Source: Macrostomum hystrix (taxonomy: Eukaryota; Platyhelminthes; Macrostomidae). From it: DNA of 64,000 nt. The position numbers were made by a program, and so were the translations under genes. How positions within the stretch are numbered: position 1 is the first letter of the stretch; each line of letters opens with the position of its first letter. The stretch spans positions 15,804,001-15,868,000 of the forward strand of contig CATNEN010000038.1 in assembly GCA_950097015.1 (NCBI GenBank). The letters are read 5' to 3'. Below, one piece after another: positions 23,201-36,000 of this stretch. The notes under the pieces were generated by a model, which was not told where the DNA came from, did not search any database, and saw only the letters and a list, made by a program, of their open reading frames with translations.

Positions 23201-23265
23201 AAGTTCTAATTGCAACGAATCAATTTGAACGCGGGACTGACCTTACTTGACTAATCAGCGTTTCC
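20231..23265. other. AT-rich intergenic region upstream of the C2CD2-like gene
   Basis: Low-GC DNA with only short chance open frames and no repeats or RNA genes that I can support. GC rises from about 22850 towards the promoter. Confidence 0.5.
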
Positions 23266-23274
23266 TATAAAAAC
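23144..23274 (+). promoter_or_regulatory. Candidate promoter (CCAAT and TATA boxes) of the C2CD2-like gene
   Basis: CAGCCAATGAG near 23144 and TATAAAAA at 23266-23273 precede GCAGTCTCGTTG about 30 nt on, a plausible start site near 23296. The first ATG is at 23480. Confidence 0.5.
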
Positions 23275-23419
23275 CGTTGCAGTTTGCAGTCTCGTTGAAA
23301 ACGGTTTATTTTCGAGTCTATTGCGGCAGCAGCATCCGCGCCAATGAGCTAGCTGATGAACCGCCAGTGAGAAGAGCAACCCTGTCATTGATCCACCGGT
23401 CGTCATAAATCAGCGCCAC

Positions 23420-23438
23420 ACTTTCTGTATCTTCTCAG
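23420..23438 (+). promoter_or_regulatory. 3' splice site upstream of the C2CD2-like ATG
   Basis: CTTTCTGTATCTTCTCAG lies 41 nt before the ATG. With the TATA box upstream, the stretch ~23296-23438 would be an outron if spliced-leader trans-splicing is used. Confidence 0.5.
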
Positions 23439-23479
23439 CTTTTCAATTTTTTTACAATCCTTTTGAAAAAAATTCCGAC

Positions 23480-24016
23480 ATGGCCGACGTTACAATGCGA
23501 CTAATCTGGTATCGCTTGAACGAACTGTACAACAGCACGTCGGCTCACCTAGCTGGAACAGATCTGGCTAAAATTGATATTCTCGATCTGCTATTTGTTG
23601 GCTGGTGTCTGTTCGGGATTCTGGCCACAATCATCGTCAACTTCATCTACGATTTCATGCATCCTAAATCGCCTAGCCGGGACCAACATCGAGAGGTTGG
23701 GCGTGGTTGTGACAATGAACGTCTGTCAGAGCTTCTGACCACGCAGTCGCCATTGACGAGATTCAACAATGGCCCTCTGAGCGTCATCGGCGAGCTGTTG
23801 GAGACGAAGGATTCCACACCGGAGTTGACGTCAGCGCCGAAGCTGCTCACCGAGGGCTCCGAGTCCTGCCTGTGGCTCAACACTCTGGTTGCCTGGCTGT
23901 TTCTGAATAAAAGCGGCGCCCCAGCCCTTTTGGAGGCCTGGCTCGGTGCCCTTAACTATGCCCTGGCCAAGGAGAAGCGCTTCGATGGCCGGGTGAGGCT
24001 GCGGCTTCTTTGCAAA
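23480..24016 (+). CDS. C2CD2-like gene, exon 1: membrane anchor and start of SMP domain
   Basis: 179 codons. ATG is in a good context (GACATGG). Residues ~34-56 (DILDLLFVGWCLFGILATII) are a single membrane segment near the N terminus, as in TMEM24. Residues ~128-179 (LWLNTLVAWLF; PALLEAWLGALNYAL) open the SMP-type domain. The donor is GTAAAT after 24016. A donor GTGAGG after 23992 is equally in phase and would remove eight residues of a predicted strand; I prefer the longer form because the extra codons still look coding. The array starts about 45 nt downstream. Confidence 0.85.
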
Positions 24017-27000
24017 GTAAATTGCGAAAGCAGAAGACGTCAAATCCTAGAGTTAGACAGAGGATGGATGGTGGGTGAGTGTCAGATGGAGGAGAAGATG
24101 GGTGAGAGTCAGATGGTGGAGGAAGATGGGTGAGAGTCAGATGGAGGAGAAGATGGGTGAGAGTCAGACCTTTGGAGGAAGATGGTTGAGAGTCAGATGA
24201 TGGAGGAAGATGGGTGAGAGTCAGATGATGGAGGAAGATGGTTGAGAGTCAGATGATGGAGGAAGATGGGTGAGAGTCAGATGGAGGAGAAGATGGGTGA
24301 GAGTCAGACGGAGGAGAAGATGGGTGAGAGTCAGACGGAGGAGAAGATGGGTGAGAGTCAGATGGAGGAGAAGATGGGTGAGAGTCAGACCTTTGGAGGA
24401 AGATGGTTGAGAGTCAGATGATGGAGGAAGATGGGTGAGAGTCAGATGGTGGAGGAAGATGGTTGAGAGTCAGATGATGGAGGAAGATGGGTGAGAGTCA
24501 GAAGGAGGAGAAGATGGGTAAGAGTCAGATGGAGGAGAAGATGGGTGAGAGTCAGACCTTTGGAGGAAGATGGTTGAGAGTCAGATGATGGAGGAAGATG
24601 GGTGAGAGTCAGATGGAGGAGAAGATGGGTGAGAGTCAGATGGTGGAGGAAGATGGGTGAGAGTCAGATGGAGGAGAAGATGGGTGAGAGTCAGACCTTT
24701 GGAGGAAGATGGTTGAGAGTCAGATGATGGAGGAAGATGGGTGAGAGTCAGATGATGGAGGAAGATGGTTGAGAGTCAGATGATGGAGGAAGATGGGTGA
24801 GAGTCAGATGGAGGAGAAGATGGGTGAGAGTCAGACGGAGGAGAAGATGGGTGAGAGTCAGACGGAGGAGAAGATGGGTGAGAGTCAGATGGAGGAGAAG
24901 ATGGGTGAGAGTCAGACCTTTGGAGGAAGATGGTTGAGAGTCAGATGATGGAGGAAGATGGGTGAGAGTCAGATGGTGGAGGAAGATGGTTGAGAGTCAG
25001 ATGATGGAGGAAGATGGGTGAGAGTCAGAAGGAGGAGAAGATGGGTGAGAGTCAGATGGAGGAGAAGATGGGTGAGAGTCAGACCTTTGGAGGAAGATGG
25101 TTGAGAGTCAGATGATGGAGGAAGATGGGTGAGAGTCAGATGGAGGAGAAGATGGGTGAGAGTCAGATGGTGGAGGAAGATGGGTGAGAGTCAGATGGAG
25201 GAGAAGATGGGTGAGAGTCAGATGGTGGAGGAAGATGGGTGAGAGTCAGATGGTGGAGGAAGATGGGTGAGAGTCAGATGGAAGAGGAAGATGGGTGAGA
25301 GTCAGATGGAGGAGAAGATGGGTGAGAGTCAGATGGAGGAGAAGATGGGTGAGAGTCAGAAGGAGGAGAAGATGGGTGAGAGTCAGATGGAGGAGAAGAT
25401 GGGTGAGAGTCAGACCTTTGGAGGAAGATGGTTGAGAGTCAGATGATGGAGGAAGATGGGTGAGAGTCAGAAGGAGGAGAAGATGGGTGAGAGTCAGATG
25501 GAGGAGAAGATGGGTGAGAGTCAGACCTTTGGAGGAAGATGGTTGAGAGTCAGATGATGGAGGAAGATGGGTGAGAGTCAGAAGGAGGAGAAGATGGGTG
25601 AGAGTCAGATGGAGGAGAAGATGGGTGAGAGTCAGACCTTTGGAGGAAGATGGTTGAGAGTCAGATGATGGAGGAAGATGGGTGAGAGTCAGATGGAGGA
25701 GAAGATGGGTGAGAGTCAGATGGTGGAGGAAGATGGGTGAGAGTCAGATGGAGGAGAAGATGGGTGAGAGTCAGATGGTGGAGGAAGATGGGTGAGAGTC
25801 AGATGGTGGAGGAAGATGGGTGAGAGTCAGATGGTGGAGGAAGATGGGTGAGAGTCAGATGGAGGAGAAGATGGGTGAGAGTCAGACCTTTGGAGGAAGA
25901 TGGTTGAGAGTCAGATGATGGAGGAAGATGGGTGAGAGTCAGAAGGAGGAGAAGATGGGTGAGAGTCAGATGGTGGAGGAAGATGGGTGAGAGTCAGATG
26001 GAGGAGGAAGATGGGTGAGAGTCAGATGGAGGAGAAGATGGGTGAGAGTCAGATGGAGGAGAAGATGGGTGAGAGTCAGAAGGAGGAGAAGATGGGTGAG
26101 AGTCAGATGGAGGAGAAGATGGGTGAGAGTCAGAAGGAGGAGAAGATGGGTGAGAGTCAGATGGTGGAGGAAGATGGGTGAGAGTCAGATGGAGGAGGAA
26201 GATGGGTGAGAGTCAGATGGAGGAGAAGATGGGTGAGAGTCAGATGGAGGAGAAGATGGGTGAGAGTCAGAAGGAGGAGAAGATGGGTGAGAGTCAGATG
26301 GAGGAGAAGATGGGTGAGAGTCAGACCTTTGGAGGAAGATGGTTGAGAGTCAGATGATGGAGGAAGATGGGTGAGAGTCAGAAGGAGGAGAAGATGGGTG
26401 AGAGTCAGATGGTGGAGGAAGATGGGTGAGAGTCAGATGGAGGAGGAAGATGGGTGAGAGTCAGATGGAGGAGAAGATGGGTGAGAGTCAGATGGAGGAG
26501 AAGATGGGTGAGAGTCAGAAGGAGGAGAAGATGGGTGAGAGTCAGATGGAGGAGAAGATGGGTGAGAGTCAGAAGGAGGAGAAGATGGGTGAGAGTCAGA
26601 TGGTGGAGGAAGATGGGTGAGAGTCAGATGGAGGAGGAAGATGGGTGAGAGTCAGATGGAGGAGAAGATGGGTGAGAGTCAGATGGAGGAGAAGATGGGT
26701 GAGAGTCAGAAGGAGGAGAAGATGGGTGAGAGTCAGATGGAGGAGAAGATGGGTGAGAGTCAGACCTTTGGAGGAAGATGGTTGAGAGTCAGATGATGGA
26801 GGAAGATGGGTGAGAGTCAGATGGAGGAGGAAGATGGGTGAGAGTCAGATGGAGGAGAAGATGGGTGAGAGTCAGACCTTTGGAGGAAGATGGTTGAGAG
26901 TCAGATGATGGAGGAAGATGGGTGAGAGTCAGATGGAGGAGAAGATGGGTGAGAGTCAGATGGTGGAGGAAGATGGGTGAGAGTCAGATGGAGGAGAAGA

Positions 27001-30000
27001 TGGGTGAGAGTCAGATGGTGGAGGAAGATGGGTGAGAGTCAGATGGTGGAGGAAGATGGGTGAGAGTCAGATGGTGGAGGAAGATGGGTGAGAGTCAGAT
27101 GGAGGAGAAGATGGGTGAGAGTCAGACCTTTGGAGGAAGATGGTTGAGAGTCAGATGGAGGAGAAGATGGGTGAGAGTCAGATGGAGGAGAAGATGGGTG
27201 AGAGTCAGAAGGAGGAGAAGATGGGTGAGAGTCAGATGGAGGAGAAGATGGGTGAGAGTCAGAAGGAGGAGAAGATGGGTGAGAGTCAGATGGTGGAGGA
27301 AGATGGGTGAGAGTCAGATGGAGGAGGAAGATGGGTGAGAGTCAGATGGAGGAGAAGATGGGTGAGAGTCAGATGGAGGAGAAGATGGGTGAGAGTCAGA
27401 AGGAGGAGAAGATGGGTGAGAGTCAGATGGAGGAGAAGATGGGTGAGAGTCAGACCTTTGGAGGAAGATGGTTGAGAGTCAGATGATGGAGGAAGATGGG
27501 TGAGAGTCAGAAGGAGGAGAAGATGGGTGAGAGTCAGATGGTGGAGGAAGATGGGTGAGAGTCAGATGGAGGAGGAAGATGGGTGAGAGTCAGATGGAGG
27601 AGAAGATGGGTGAGAGTCAGATGGAGGAGAAGATGGGTGAGAGTCAGAAGGAGGAGAAGATGGGTGAGAGTCAGATGGAGGAGAAGATGGGTGAGAGTCA
27701 GAAGGAGGAGAAGATGGGTGAGAGTCAGATGGTGGAGGAAGATGGGTGAGAGTCAGATGGAGGAGGAAGATGGGTGAGAGTCAGATGGAGGAGAAGATGG
27801 GTGAGAGTCAGATGGAGGAGAAGATGGGTGAGAGTCAGAAGGAGGAGAAGATGGGTGAGAGTCAGATGGAGGAGAAGATGGGTGAGAGTCAGACCTTTGG
27901 AGAAAGATGGTTGAGAGTCAGATGATGGAGGAAGATGGGTGAGAGTCAGAAGGAGGAGAAGATGGGTGAGAGTCAGATGGAGGAGAAGATGGGTGAGAGT
28001 CAGACCTTTGGAGGAAGATGGTTGAGAGTCAGATGATGGAGGAAGATGGGTGAGAGTCAGAAGGAGGAGAAGATGGGTGAGAGTCAGATGGTGGAGGAAG
28101 ATGGGTGAGAGTCAGATGGTGGGGAAAGATAAGTGAGAGTCAGATGGAGGAGAAAGATGGTGAGAGTCTGGGGGGAGGAATGTGGCAAAAGGGTCGGAAG
28201 TTGTCAGCATTAATCTCCCATAGCTGTCTGCAATATAAGGAAATCTGCACTAAAAAAGTTAACTTGCAAAATCTAACCCGCTTTGAATAAGTCAACACTT
28301 TTTCTTGCCTCAGGTATACACATAAAAATGTCCACTAACGGGATCTTTTAGTTTGGCCTGAAAAAAATGCATCGTGGGGGGATACGGAATTAAGCTGGAC
28401 GCGAAGTACCTACTGTGTTGTGAAATTTTTAATGCCCACAATGCCAAATGGCCTTGTGGAATTGGGGACCATTAAGACCAATGGCTTTGCTTGGCTAGCT
28501 ATAGGAATAGTCAAATCCCTGATCGCCAATGTGATGGCACGCGGTGGTTCCAAGTGCAAACGGAATCTGTCCCTCCCTGACCTGTGTTCCAAATTTACTT
28601 GCTCTCGTTCTGTTTGTTTGCCGGGACGCCCGCTGCGTGTTGCGCGGGCCGCCACGAAACCTCCCGACATCCGTCAGACCGACTGGTCGTTTGGGGGGCC
28701 GAGGTGAACAAGGCCCACCTCACTCCTTCTCTAGTTAACCTAGAGATATTTCGCTCTGTAGCTGCTGGGAGGGAATCGAATTGCAGGCACAGCTCCTAAA
28801 CCGCCTCCATTCGTCATTATTTTGCGGCTTTTGCCCGGGTCAAATGCCAATCTGAGATGGTCAGAGGTTATTCAATATTCCTCACCTGCAGTAAACTAAG
28901 AACTGACCCACTAACCCTTAGCTGTGAGGAGCCATGACCCTATTGACCCGTTTATCTTGGTATCTGACATAGAATAATGCCATAAATCTGACATCCTAAC
29001 CCCCGATTCTTCCAGCATCTGACACCCTAACCCCGATTCTTCTAGCATCTGACACCCTGACCCCGATTCTTCTAGCATCTGACACCCTGACCCGGATTCT
29101 TCTAGCATCTGACACCCTGATCGACCCCGATTCTTCCAGCATCTGACACCCTGACCCCGATTCTTCTAGCATCTGACACCCTGATCGACCCCGATTCTTC
29201 CAGCATCTGACACCCTGACCCCGATTCTTCTAGCATCTGACACCCTGACCCCGATTCTTCTAGCATCTGACACCCTGACCCCGATTCTTCAAGCATCTGA
29301 CACCCTGACTCCCGATTCTCTTAGCATCTGACACCCTGACTCCCGATTCTCTTAGCATCTGACACCCTGACTCCCGATTCTCTTAGCATCTGACACCCTG
29401 ACTCCCGATTCTCTTAGCATCTGGCACCCTGACTCCCGATTCTCTTAGCATCTGGCACCCTGACTCCCGATTCTCTTAGCATCTGGCACCCTGACTCCCG
29501 ATTCTCTTAGCATCTGACACCCTGACCCCGATTCTTCTAGCATCTGACACCCTGACCCCGATTCTTCTAGCATCTGACACCCTGACCCCGATTCTTCTAG
29601 CATCTGACACCCTGACCCCGATTCTTCAAGCATCTGACACCCTGACCCCGATTCTTCAAGCATCTGACACCCTGACCCCGATTCTTCAAGCATCTGACAC
29701 CCTGACCCCGATTCTTCTAGCATCTGACACCCTGACCCCGATTCTTCTAGCATCTGACACCCTGACCCCGATTCTTCAAGCATCTGACACCCTGACTCCC
29801 GATTCTCTTAGCATCTGACACCCTGACTCCCGATTCTCTTAGCATCTGACACCCTGACTCCCGATTCTCTTAGCATCTGACACCCTGACTCCCGATTCTC
29901 TTAGCATCTGACACCCTGACTCCCGATTCTCTTAGCATCTGACACCCTGACTCCCGATTCTCTTAGCATTTGACACCCTGACTCCCGATTCTCTTAGCAT

Positions 30001-33000
30001 CTGACACCCTGACTCCCGATTCTCTTAGCATCTGGCACCCTGACTCCCGATTCTCTTAGCATCTGACACCCTGACTCCCGATTCTCTTAGCATCTGGCAC
30101 CCTGACTCCCGATTCTCTTAGCATCTGACACCCTGACCCCGATTCTTCTAGCATCTGACACCCTGACTCCCGATTCTCTTAGCATCTGACACCCTGACTC
30201 CCGATTCTCTTAGCATCTGACACCCTGACTCCCGATTCTCTTAGCATCTGACACCCTGACTCCCGATTCTCTTAGCATCTGGCACCCTGACTCCCGATTC
30301 TCTTAGCATCTGACACCCTGACTCCCGATTCTCTTAGCATCTGGCACCCTGACTCCCGATTCTCTTAGCATCTGACACCCTGACCCCGATTCTTCTAGCA
30401 TCTGACACCCTGACCCCGATTCTTCAAGCATCTGACACCCTGACCCCGATTCTTCTAGCATCTGACACCCTGACCCCGATTCTTCAAGCATCTGACACCC
30501 TGACCCCGATTCTTCTAGCATCTGACACCCTGACTCCCGATTCTCTTAGCATCTGACACCCTGACTCCCGATTCTCTTAGCATCTGACACCCTGACTCCC
30601 GATTCTCTTAGCATCTGACACCCTGACCCCGATTCTTCTAGCATCTGACACCCTGACCCCGATTCTTCAAGCATCTGACACCCTGACCCCGATTCTTCTA
30701 GCATCTGACACCCTGACCCCGATTCTTCTAGCATCTGACACCCTGACCCCGATTCTTCTAGCATCTGACACCCTGACCCCGATTCTTCAAGCATCTGACA
30801 CCCTGACTCCCGATTCTCTTAGCATCTGACACCCTGACCCTGATTCTCTTAGCATCTGACACCCTGACTCCCGATTCTTCAAGCATCTGACACCCTGACC
30901 CAGATTCTTCAAGCATCTGACACCCTGACCCCGATTCTTCTAGCATCTGACACCCTGACCGCTGATCTGACACGCTTTCCAAGTGAATTTTCCAAGTGAA
31001 ACGAACCGATCGGCGCACAGTAAGCTGAGAGTGACAATTAAACTCCCAGTTGAAAGGGCGTTATTGTCCAAAGGAAAAGTAGCTGGCGCATACTCCCTCC
31101 TCCGTGTCTCTCACTTCCCTTGAAATAAGCAGAGGATCCCTTAGCCAATACAATATCAAATTGTGTGTACTAGCGCAAGATCCACATAAAACAGGAAGGA
31201 CGGCGCCTTTCTTTACACAAAAGGCAGACGAGGGTAAGCATGCCGCTGTCGATACGAAAATCAATTTTTTTCAGTTCCAGCTCAACACACCCGCCTATGA
31301 GCTCCTGTTTTTTTGGGGAGATCATTGTACTATAGCGGTGCAGTGTGCAAGGTCCAGGGTGGAGACTAAAGGGGGATTGCTCGCACTTACTCGCCAGCCT
31401 GTGTCCGTACGTTCGTCCGTGAGTCGATTTCTTAAATAGGCACCGCCCCAGTCTTACCACTGAGCAGTTTAATGCTTCTACTCTGCGACTTAACTAACTC
31501 TCACCTGTGCAATCCGCATGTACGTCTGACTGTGCGTACATGTTTCTTGCAGTACCGACGCAAACTGGGCTAGAGAGTTGGATAATAACTAAAAAATAAG
31601 AAAGACTGGCAATAATAAACGGATAAAAATGAGTAAACAGAACTCGCCTTAAGAAAAAATAGCAATGTAAACATTATACCAGAGGAACAGATTAGTGGAA
31701 AGACCACATATATAATAAGATATTAATTGTTGAGGACCACATGCCTAATGAGAGATGAGTAATTGAGGACCACATACCTAATGGGAGATGAGTGATTGAG
31801 GACCACATACCTAATGAGAGATAAGTGATTGAGGACCACATACCTAATGAGAAATGAGTGTTTAAGGACCACCTATCTAATGAGAGATGGCTGATTGAGG
31901 ACCACATACTTAATGAGAGATGAGTGATTGAGGACCACATACCTAATGAGAGATAAGTGATTGAGGACCACATACCTAATGAGAAATGAGTGTTTAAGGA
32001 CCACCTATCTAATGAGAGATGGCTGATTGAGGACCACATACTTAATGAGAGATGAGTGATTGAGGACCACATACCTAATGAGAGATGAGTGATTGAGGAC
32101 CACATACCTAATGAGAGATGAGTGATTGAGGACCACATACCTAATGAGAGATGGCTGATTGAGGACCACATACCTAATGAGAGATGAGTGATTGAGGACC
32201 ACATACCTAATGAGAGATGAGTGATTGAGGACCACATACCGAATGAGAGATGGCTGATTGAGGACCACATACCTAATGAGAGATGAGTGATTGAGGACCA
32301 CATACCGAATGAGAGATGAGTGATTGAGGACCACATACCTAATGAGAGATGGCTGATTGAGGACCACATACCTAATGGGAGATGAGTGATTGAGGACCAC
32401 ATACCTAATGAGAGATAAGTGATTGAGGACCACATACCTAATGAGAGATGAGTGATTGAGGACCACATACCTAATGAGAGATGAGTGATTGAGGACCACA
32501 TACCGAATGAGAGATGGCTGATTGAGGACCACATACCTAATGAGAGATGAGTGATTGAGGACCACATACCGAATGAGAGATGGCTGATTGAGGACCACAT
32601 ACCTAATGAGAGATGAGTGATTGAGGACCACATACCTAATGAGAGATGAGTGATTGAGGACCACATACCGAATGAGAGATGAGTGATTGAGGACCACATA
32701 CCGAATGAGAGATGGCTGATTGAGGACCACATACCTAATGAGAGATGAGTGATTGAGGACCACATACCTAATGAGAGATGAGTGATTGAGGACCACATAC
32801 CTAATGAGAGATGAGTGATTGAGGACCACATACCGAATGAGAGATGGCTGATTGAGGACCACATACCTAATGAGAGATGAGTGATTGAGGACCACATACC
32901 GAATGAGAGATGGCTGATTGAGGACCACATACCTAATGAGAGATGAGTGATTGAGGACCACATACCTAATGAGAGATGAGTGATTGAGGACCACATACTG

Positions 33001-36000
33001 AATGAGAGATGAGTGATTGAGGACCACATACCGAATGAGAGATGGCTGATTGAGGACCACATACCTAATGAGAGATGAGTGATTGAGGACCACATACCTA
33101 ATGAGAGATGAGTGATTGAGGACCACATACCTAATGAGAGATGAGTGATTGAGGACCACATACCGAATGAGAGATGGCTGATTGAGGACCACATACCTAA
33201 TGAGAGATGAGTGATTGAGGACCACATACCGAATGAGAGATGGCTGATTGAGGACCACATACCTAATGAGAGATGAGTGATTGAGGACCACATACCGAAT
33301 GAGAGATGGCTGATTGAGGACCACATACCGAATGAGAGATGGCTGATTGAGGACCACATACCTAATGAGAGATGAGTGATTGAGGACCACATACCTAATG
33401 AGAGATGAGTGATTGAGGACCACATACCTAATGAGAGAAGCTGAAGATTAGAAATAATAAAAATGTGCTGCTGTTGCTCATGAGATAACAGGCTATTGGT
33501 CACTATTAACAAAACAATGGTAAAATAATGAATACGAACTGTTAACAATCGGCTCTCAAGTTTCAAAATAAGCAAAATGGGCGTGCTGAAAAGGAAAAAA
33601 TTTCGATTAACGGATTATATATTCTAGAATTAATCCGATTGACTATGTAATGTTCTAATTTTGCGATCTTGCATAATATATTGTTACTATTTCCTACAAA
33701 TTCGGCTTTTTATCTATGTTTCTTTACCTAAATAATTCAACCAAATAAAGCCTGAACCATTATAGCTAACAACGCTATCACGAATTTGATTATTGTCACA
33801 ATGCAGAGCCTGCTGTTTGAAGACATCATCGTGTCTGATGAGCCGCCCCAGATTGTTTCCGTGCGAGGCACACATGGTCAGGATAAGCATATCATGGTGA
33901 GAAAAAACTATTATCTAATTATAACGATTGCCGTTAATCATGCTTGGGGCTAATTAAGAGAGCGGTCTAACGCATTCACCTCTCGCCCGATGGTTATGGA
34001 GCTCGATTCCGCGGCGGGGCCACATCCATTTCTCACAAATTTGTGTCCACGGACCCATAAATAAAATATATTTATTACAAGTTTGTCCACAGACACATGA
34101 GTAAAATAGATTTCTTACAAATTTGTGTCCGCGGATCCTTGAAAAAAAGCATATTTCTCGCAAATTTGTGTCTACTGACCCTTCAAAAATATAATTTATG
34201 ACAAATTTGTGTCCATGGACCCTAGAAAAAAATATATTTCTCACAAATTTATGTACATCGACGCTTGAAAAAATAATTCAAACAAATTTTTGTCCACGGA
34301 CCCAAGAAACAAATATGCTTCTCATAAATCTGTGTCCACGGACCCTCCGCAGGAACTGCTGCTTGAAGTTCGCGCCAGCCAAGTGAAGCTGCGGGTCCGC
34401 CTCTCGGAGAAGGAGCTCTGCGAGGTTGCGCTCAGCGACATCTCGGCCAAGGTAGAGCTGACTTGAGAATGCCTTTGTGGATCGCGGCAAACAAAAAAAA
34501 CCAAGAACCAAAAAGCTTTTCCTTTGATTGGGCCTCCACACTTGTCGATTCTGTCTACTATGTTTTGTGTAGTCAACAAAACTATCCCCACTAATTAGGC
34601 CTTTTGGGATCTGGGATCGTTTTCAAAGAAGTGAAAAAGCCGGCAACTTTTTTCGGCCAATTATTTCAAAGCCTCTTTCAAAGTTGTTGACGGCTGCTGG
34701 GTGTTTGACATCAAGCTGATGGCTGACGAGAGTTGCAGGAAACGCAGACATCTCTCATTTACAAACGTGTAAACGAACGTTTCGACAAATTTCGATTTTG
34801 AAATGGCGGCACATAAAAAATCATTGCTTGGAGGCACATCGAAAAAACTATTGGCGGAAAACTATTGGCGGAACAGAATCGAATATTGGTTTTGCGGCAC
34901 ATCAAGAGTGTCTTTTTTTGTCGGCACATCAAACGAATCGTGGTTTGGCGGCACATCAAAAGAATCTTTGTGTGGCGGCAAATCAAAAGAATTGTGTGGC
35001 GGCACATCAAAAGAATCTTTGTGTGGCGGCAAATCAAAAGATTTTTTGTGTGGCGGCACATCAAAAGAATATTTTTTGGCGGCACATTAAAAGAATTTTT
35101 GTGTGGCGGCACATCAAAAGAATCGTGGTTTGGCGGCACATCAAAGGAACTTTTGCGTTGCGGCACATAAAAAGAAGCATTGTATAGCCAGAAAAATCGT
35201 GGTTTGGCGGTACAACAGCCGGTTTAACTAAACTTACTCGGCACTTCAAACGAGCCATGCCACATGCGAGTAATCGTCAAGATATTATCCTTGTGTGACC
35301 TCTGATAAAAAATTTGATGAGATTAGATGAGACTCCTACAACGCCTTTGAGGCACATCAAAGGAGATGTAGGAGGGTGATTTATCAATTAAAAGTTTCAT
35401 TGTGGATAAATATATCAAGGGTTCAAGTCAAGTAAATAGCTATACTTAAGTTCAGCGTCCCTTGCTTTAAAAAAAGCATAATGCTACAATTAAAACTATC
35501 CAGGTGTCCGCCGATCTTCGTCTCTGCCCCGACGGCTTCAAGGGCTCCCTTCGGCTGCTGGAACGACCCGTACTGAGCTCAGAGGTGCGGCTGTTAAGCA
35601 AATCAAGCGGCGCCAATGATAGTGCTGCCTACGCGTGGATTGCCGAGGAGGTGACAACGGCGGTCAGCCAGGCTGTGACGGAGATCTTCTTGACGGACGG
35701 CGAACGCAGCGGCAGCCCCCACCAGCCGGCAAGTCGATCATCAGCCGTCAGCGGCTGCTTCGAGTTCGGCCCGTCGTCGGGAACCGCTACCGCAGCCGTC
35801 AGCAAGCGTGACACGGCCAGCCAGACAGCATCCCTGCCGCCGTTGCCTTCGTCGGCGGCCGCGGCAGCGGCGGTCGCTGCTGCAGCCACCGCTTCTGCGG
35901 CTATTGTGGCTTCGTCTCCGGTGGCCAAAGTGGACGCAATAGCTAACGAAGCCAAAGTGGTGAGTTTAGCAATTCAATTTCGGAATGATAGAACTTGCGA

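Noticed and set aside
24057-30968. CRISPR-like appearance (dozens of near-identical short repeats)
   Set aside because: Units are head-to-tail with no unique spacers, and the surroundings are a eukaryotic intron.
31061-31460. Overlapping open frames of 67-111 codons on both strands
   Set aside because: Both strands are open over the same DNA inside intron 1 of the C2CD2-like gene; no recognisable domain.
31692-33575. 627- and 472-codon minus-strand open frames with eleven-residue repeats
   Set aside because: The 33-bp unit is a multiple of three and lacks stops in two frames at once; two overlapping long frames, the intron location and absence of splice logic argue for array DNA, not genes.
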